Shown here in pieces: positions 58,250-64,000 of a DNA stretch of 64,000 bases (position 1 is the stretch's first letter; every line of letters begins with the position of its first letter). Under the pieces are notes generated by a model. It did no database searches, was not told the DNA's origin, and saw only the letters and a list, made by a program, of their open reading frames with translations. A program made the translations under genes and the position numbers. This DNA comes from Heterobasidion occidentale (Eukaryota > Basidiomycota > Agaricomycetes > Russulales > Bondarzewiaceae): the NCBI GenBank assembly GCA_039111635.1, contig JBCAQO010000005.1:1612001-1676000 (forward strand). The letters run 5' to 3'.

Positions 58250-58959
58250 CTTGTTTTTTTGGCCGCGCGCTCGAGGCACTCGCGGATCGATGTCGAGTCT
58301 CGACGCGGAATCCTCGAGGGACGATGCAGTGTTCTCAGACGAGGGATGGTCGCACTGTCATCGACTCATCGGCGGCTGTTCTATAGAAAGGGCTCGCGGG
58401 AAGCCGTGTGTAGCGTATGTGCGTGCGTCGACACGCCCTAGTGCGATGCCGAGATATGCATATCGAGCTATATCGAGCGGTGTAGTATCGGGCCTCTCCT
58501 GAACGGAGTCCGGATGCAGTGGGACGAGTGCCGGCTGCATGTTTACGAGACGAGTGCTGGGATGGCAGGGAGCGTGTTCGACCGTATATAGGACAACATC
58601 CGCGACGGATTCTCAAGTGGATTGTGCAGTCATGATGGCGACTTGGCGGTAGGCGATTGTAGTCGGCGGCGGTAGCACGTGATAAGGATCTCATCCTCGT
58701 CTTGTACTCTACTGTAGCGGCGCGAAGATGTCTGTTCCTTTGCTACTTTTCTTGAACAGAGGCACCTAGCAAGGAGCAAACCCCCGCTTCCTTGTCTCAT
58801 CTGTGCAGCCGCAAGCATCGGTGACGCACTTTGTTCGTCGAACGAGGCCAAGTAAATATGTGGAACGGAAACTCCGCGGTACGTGACGACGAGTATGTAC
58901 ATAGACACAGTACTGAAGCAGAATCAAAGCTACGAGTAGGTGAAAAGAGAAAGAGGTCA

Positions 58960-59848
58960 GGATCGATAGCAATCTATGGCAAAAGAAGCGGCGATGAACG
59001 TTTTCAGGAGGGCGGCGCCGCGTGGGTGGGTGCGATGTCTGTGACCTTTTGCCGTACCCTCTCGTTTTGCCTCATCCATAGACTGATCCCGTCCTCGATG
59101 GCGTCTGGTTGCGACCGACCAGCCTCTACAAGGACCCGTATTGCCTCCAGGAGCGACCGCAGCTCGCCATCCAGCGACTTCTGCCCCTCCACGACCCGGT
59201 GGCCCGCCCCGTCGGCGTCGCTGCCTTCCTCTTCCTCGTCTTCTCACCTGCGACCGGCTATCGCCCAGGCGGGGCCTTGCTCGCGCGCTGCGCTGGGCGG
59301 ACAGGTCCTCGTCGCATGCTAGGCCTCGTTTCAGCCGGCGTATGCTTTGCGAGGCCTGGTCGGTCTCGAGGATGCCCCTTGAGAACGGTGGTCTGGTACA
59401 TATTGCTGGTTCGTGACAGGGTCTCGCCTCGTGAGGCAGGGCCTGTCCGTGAATCTGGTGGTCTTGGGGCCACCGCGTGTCTGGGCCGCTCGGCCCTCGT
59501 CCTCGCCTCCCGCACGACGGTTCTGTGCTGTCCGCACGGCACCTGGGAGGGAGATCTGCTTTCGCACAGGTCTGTGGTCATCTGGTGAGTGGGCCACACA
59601 TGTAGATCCGATACCCACTGTGGATGCGGCCAGTGAGGGGCGACCGTCTGGGAAGACATCTTTGGATGGGTGGTTGACTGCATACTCTGAGATTGGAGAG
59701 TCAGGAGAGAAAGAGAGAAGTGTCTATCGAGGTACTTGCCTTGGTACGCAGTCGAGCGTACCGCATCGCTCATGGACAACGTAGCGCCAGAAGATGTCTC
59801 GTAGCCGTAGGTGGCGCCGTATTGAGTCTGGTGGTAGAACGTGTCCAT
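58960..59848 (-). pseudogene. Decayed zinc-finger-family gene, copy B'
   Basis: Keeps the ATG (MDTFYHQTQYGATYGYET) and the first exon start, then diverges. Exon 2 is lost, the body is frame-shifted, and the zinc-finger segment is deleted at the same place as in copy B. The distal helix remains readable (LDGELRSLLEAIRVLVEAGR then SQPDAIEDGISLWMRQN). The shared deletion shows that B and B' descend from one already shortened copy. Transcription is possible because the promoter is intact, but the product would lack the fingers. Confidence 0.65.
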
Positions 59849-61744
59849 TGCTGTTAGAGGTGATGCGGAGAGTGAGAGGTGGCCAATCAGGGCGATTGTT
59901 GAGGAGGGGGTGTAGGTGCCTATAGGTGCTTATATCTGCTCACTAGAACCCCGTGTTTGCAGCATCCCTTACTCGGCGCTCGTCTCCAGCTTCCTCCTCA
60001 CTCCTTCGCGTATGCGTATCCCGGACCTCCTTGCGCTCGCTGATGCAGCAATCTTTATCTCAGCTTGACCTGCGACCTCCTTGAACCTCATTCACACGTA
60101 AGCTATCGATCGCTAATTGGTCCCCGAATATCAGGTTGCTCTCGTCTTATTGGAGGTGCCGTTGACGCTCGTGGACCATCTTTGATGAACCTCGTGCTAT
60201 CTACGCGAGCCCTGTTCGTCAAGAACGATTACACGCAGGGACTCGTCATTCCCGAAGCAGTCATTCTTTTGTAAGGCCTCTCATTCTCTACTCGTCGCGT
60301 TGGATGATACTGATGATCACAGGCTGATTCGCGTCGCGTCTATTGATTTGCGGCTCTCGCTTTCCTGGTGATACCGCCCACACCGCACCTATCGCGTGCT
60401 CCGCAAGCAGTGCTTGTCGCGTGTTGGACCCGTTTCACGTTTTCTCAGCTTGTCAATGGGACGCCCCTCCTCGCGTCAATTTGTACTGCGATGCGGTGCC
60501 GGTCAGGACTGAAATCCAATCCAACTGCCAAAAGATAAAAATGCCGTTCTGAGATGTGATGCTCGCCGACTGACACGTCGAGAGAGCGCCACAGGGACCT
60601 GTGCATATAGGGACCTGCGGCGTAGGAGCGTCGTCGTCGCCGATGCGTGCACACAGCACTCCTGCTTCCTCCTTTACGGCTGACGGCACGCCGCGTTTGC
60701 GGTACCAACATCGATCGCAAGCCGTGTAAGCTTAAACTCGTCGGTGTGGTGGTCGACTCAAGGCTTATCCCCGACGGGGACTATCTTGTACAGAGCGGTG
60801 AGTGCCCTGGCGAAGTCTAAGCAAATATTGCCTATGCGGACGTATGCGGGCGCGGTCTGCGATCCGGCACCTACATCTGCTGATCGACCGCCCGGACCAC
60901 GGACTTGAAAGGGCCTAGCGCGGCGCAGGAATCATCACCGCCAGCGCCTCTGGTCAGCTGCTTGCCTGGTCGGGGACAATACATGATGCCGGCGGCGGCC
61001 ATCTGACAAGCATGTATCCTTGTTGAGATCGCTAACGTTAAATGGTACTGATGTGCGTGTGGTGTCGCGGCTGCTCGATGCGCTCTCGACTCGCTGTCGG
61101 CGCGGAAATCCCGAGGGACGATGCAGTGTTTTCGGACGAGGATGGTCGCGCTATAATCGGCGGCTGGTAGAAATGCCTCTCGCGCAGCTGTGTCGATGCA
61201 TGTGTGACGTACGTGCGCCGACATGCCCTACGATTCCGAGATTTGTATTTCGAGCTATAACAAGCTGTGTATGGTATCGAAATAGAACGTATGCAGTGGG
61301 ACGAGTGACGGATGCGTGTTTACGAGACGGGTGCTGGGATAGCAAGGAACTTGTACAACCGAGCATGGATTGTAGTCAGCTGGTCAAAATTTATGGTATC
61401 CTCAAGATAATCGTGCAGCCATCGCAGCCATCGAGATGGCACCTTGGCGGTAGGCGAGGGTAGGTGGTGGCGGCGGCAGTGCGGCGGCGCGACAGTAGCA
61501 CGTGCTGTGGATCTCATCGTCTATCCTCTTCCTCTAACGGCGCGAAGATGTCTCTTCCTGTTATCCTTAAACAAAGACGCCTGGTGAGAGGCGAATCACC
61601 ACCCTCTTGTCGCATGTCGCACCAGTGCAGCTGCAGACATCGCCGTCGTGGGTCGCTCGTCGGAAGGGGCTAAGCAAATGTATGGAACGGACACTCCGCG
61701 GTACGTGACAACGAGTATGTACATAGACACAACATTGAACATAA

Positions 61745-63299
61745 TCAAATAACAAAATGTCGCAGAGAGCCACGAGCAGGAGCAAAGAGGCAGAGATCAG
61801 AATCGATAGCGATCTATGGCAAAGAAGCGGCGATGAAATTTTCAAGAAGGCGGCGCGTGGGCGTGTGCGCTGCCCACGACCTTTTGCCATACCCTCTTGT
61901 TCTGCTTCATCCAGCGATCGATCCCGTCCTCGATGTCGTCTGGCTGCGACCGGCCAGCCTCTATAAGGCCCCGGATGGCCTCCAGGAGCGACCGCACCTC
62001 ACGATCCAGCAGCCTACCTCCCCCCACGACCCCGGTGACCTCCTTGTGGACCAGCGCACTCTGCGCCTTCCTCTCCCTCGCTTCCTCCTCCTCCTTGGAC
62101 ACCCGGACGCACGTCGGACGCCTCTGGTGCGCGCCCAGCTCACGAAGGACGTACGTCCCGCAATTGGGGCACTCGTGCGGGAAGCGCAGGTGCTCGGATT
62201 TGAGGTGCCGGAACATGTCGTGCGCCCTCCCATACGCCTTCGTGCACATCTCTTCCGTCTCTAAGCACGCTGGCCATGCGCAGACGACCTTCGCCCCCGG
62301 CGTCGCCACTTTCCTCCTCCTTCCCTTCTTCCCGTCCTCACCTGCTACCTCTGGCTCTCGTCCAGGTGCGACCTTCCTCGCGCGCTTCGCTGGGTGGTCG
62401 GGCCCTCGCTGTGTGCTAGCCCCTGTTTCAGCCGGTGGTAGACTTGCGAGGGGACGTCGCTCTCGAGGGTACTCCTCGAGCTCGCCGGTCTTGTATATAT
62501 CACTGGTTCGGATCAAGGTCTCGCCTGGTGGGGCAAGACCTGTCCGTGGATCTGGTGGTGTCTTCTTCCCCTTGGGTGTCGGACCCACCGTATGTCTTGG
62601 CCGCTTCACTACGCGGCCCTCGTCTTCGTCATCTCCCGCACGACGCTTCTGCGCTGTCCGCACAGGGATGTAGTCGTCTGCCGCACCTGGGAGTGAGGTC
62701 TGCTTCCATACAGGTCCTGGTTAGCCGGTGAGTAAGCAACGTCAATATTTTCAGTACTCACCATTAGTGCGGTCATCGACTCGGAGAACTGGGCGGCTGT
62801 GTCGTAGCCGTTGACGGCGTCGTATAGACCGCCTGTATAAACAGGCGATTCGATCGCCATGGATGCGTGGGTGTTATAGGCTGTAGTCTGTGGTTCATGA
62901 AGTGAGCGGTGATAACACAAATTATTGAAGTCTAGCACTTACGTCCCACCCACTAGACACACAGGGTGCTGTTGGCACCTGGCCGTAATAGCCCATCTCG
63001 GGGGCAACGGCCGTGCTGGCTTGTTGTGCGCCGTGGTCGGCGCCGGTGAAGTCTCCTCCGATTGTGGACCGGAGTGATGGGCCACTGTAGTCGAGAACGT
63101 AGTTGTCCTCGTACTCTGAGGGCGGGGAGACGAGATACGAGTGCTGGGTAGACGGGGAGAGGGGGGAGAAACTATCGAGGTGCCCCTCGTTAGGGTATGT
63201 AGTCGAGAACGCCGCATCGTCCATGGACAATGTGGCGCTGGGAAATGCTTCGTATTCATGGGTGGCGCCGTAGAAAGCTCGGTCGAAGAGTGCGTCCAT
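61745..63299 (-). CDS. Uncharacterised two-zinc-finger protein, copy A'
   Basis: Inverted partner of the gene at 47,334. Exons by eye (minus strand): 63,299-62,943, 62,887-62,762, 62,716-62,687, 62,648-61,881 and 61,813-61,745, about 449 residues. Exon 4 (768 nt) and exon 5 (69 nt) have exactly the lengths of copy A, and the 38-nt intron (62,649-62,686) is in the same place. The N-terminal exons are more diverged (MDALFDRAFYGATHEYEAF) than the finger exon, where CAWPAC, HDMFRHLKSEH and CPNCGTYVLRELGAHQRRPTC are almost unchanged. That pattern suggests constraint or gene conversion in exon 4 and fast change in the acidic N-terminal part. Function unknown; a nuclear DNA-binding protein is a reasonable guess. 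Confidence 0.72.
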
Positions 63300-64000
63300 T
63301 TGCTGTTAGAGATGATGCGTAGAATGAGGAGTGTTCACAATAGCGATCGTTGAACAGGGAGGCGTAGGTCCCTATGGGTGTTTATATCTGCTCACCAGCA
63401 CCCCGTGCTTGCAGCATCCCTTCCTCAGCGCTAGTCTCTAGCTTCCTCACCCCTACGCGTACGCGTATTCCGGAACGCCTTGCGCTCAGTAATGCAACGA
63501 ACTTTATCTCAGTTCCACCCACGAACTCCTTGAACCCCGTTCCCACGTAAGCTATCGATCGCTAACTGTACCCCGTATATCAGGTCGCTCCCGTCGTATT
63601 GGAGGCGCCGTCGACACTCGTGGTCTACCTACATGCATGTAATGACACGTCCGAGGGCGCAGCTCCCATCTTTGATGGGCCTCGTGCTATCTACGCGAGC
63701 CCTGTTCATCAGGAGCGATTGCACGGAGGATCTCACTATTCTAGAAGCAGTCGTTCTTTTGTAAGGGCCTCTGGCCCCCTAGTGACCGCGTTTGGTTGCA
63801 GGCTCACGTTTCGCTGCTAATACCTATGATAACAGGCCAATTCGCGCCGCCTCGGGTTTGTTGATTTGCGGCTCTCGCATTCCTTGCAATGCCTTCCGTG
63901 GTACAATTGACGCGTGCCTCGCAATCAGTGCTTGTCGCGTGGTGTACCCGTTGCATATTTTCCCACTGCCCATCGATGTACTCGGGGACGCCACTCCTCG
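63300..64000 (-). promoter_or_regulatory. 5' flank of copy A', running to the window end
   Basis: Mirrors 46,620-47,333. It has the TATA-like element (TTTATATCTGCTC, about 63,379-63,391), AAGCTATCGATCGCTAA near 63,550-63,565, and the block around 63,610-63,770 matching 46,870-47,020. No separate gene is supported; the short open frame at 63,599-63,820 has a counterpart in copy A but drifts in frame. Confidence 0.55.

Larger units (their letters stand above)
58250..64000 (-). repeat. Right arm of the large inverted repeat (units B' and A'), cut by the window end
   Basis: Mirror of the left arm: B' (about 58,250-60,550) then A' (about 60,760 to beyond 64,000), both on the minus strand. Part of the B'/B pairing is nearly identical (60,343-60,552 against 50,051-50,260 differs at very few bases). 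B' has an extra 3' flank (58,250-58,900) that matches the A and A' 3' flanks but is absent from B. The outer boundary lies outside the window. Confidence 0.85.

Noticed and set aside
46600..64000. Mating-type (HD) locus or pheromone/receptor locus
   Set aside because: No homeodomain signature, no MIP1 or beta-flanking gene, no seven-span receptor and no CaaX pheromone precursor could be seen.
46600..64000. DNA transposon or retroelement as the source of the repeat
   Set aside because: No transposase, reverse transcriptase, integrase or clear terminal repeats with target duplications. The copied units include promoters and intron-bearing genes.

Overview
The window is nuclear DNA of a filamentous basidiomycete, most likely an agaricomycete. 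Genes are cut by many introns of about 45-60 nt with GT...AG ends. The set includes PRP8, Spo14-type phospholipase D, ALG7, capping protein alpha, isocitrate lyase, TAD3 and the fungal mitoribosomal protein MRP-L20. Nothing bacterial or viral was seen.

Positions 1-43,800 are an ordinary gene-dense region. In order they hold: an FAD-binding fumarate-reductase-like flavoprotein (+); a phospholipase D with PX and PH domains (+); the U5 snRNP core protein PRP8 (+); a PH-domain low-complexity protein (-); a SIKE/Sci1-like coiled-coil protein (-), which shares a telobox-containing promoter with a PHD-finger protein (+); a SAP-domain protein (+); F-actin capping protein alpha (-); isocitrate lyase (-); ALG7 GlcNAc-1-P transferase (-), divergent from a SET-domain/TAD3 fusion (+); malic enzyme (-); MRP-L20 (-); and an Old Yellow Enzyme (-).

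About 45,150-46,000 is a wrecked GH13 alpha-amylase. From about 46,600 to the end lies a large imperfect inverted repeat: two arms of at least 5 kb, each with two copies of the same gene unit, around a 6.5-7 kb single-copy spacer. The outer copies (47,334-48,943 + and 61,745-63,299 -) are intact five-exon genes for an uncharacterised two-zinc-finger protein with an acidic Ser/Pro/Tyr-rich N-terminus. The inner copies are decayed and both have lost the zinc-finger segment. The spacer carries one GC-rich gene for a low-complexity, coiled-coil nuclear-type protein.

A point that affects every gene model: at least a dozen otherwise convincing genes or exons are broken by a single-base length change in a short homopolymer, nearly always one base missing, and adding it restores a conserved motif. 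Several of these genes are essential in fungi, so assembly error is likelier than gene death.
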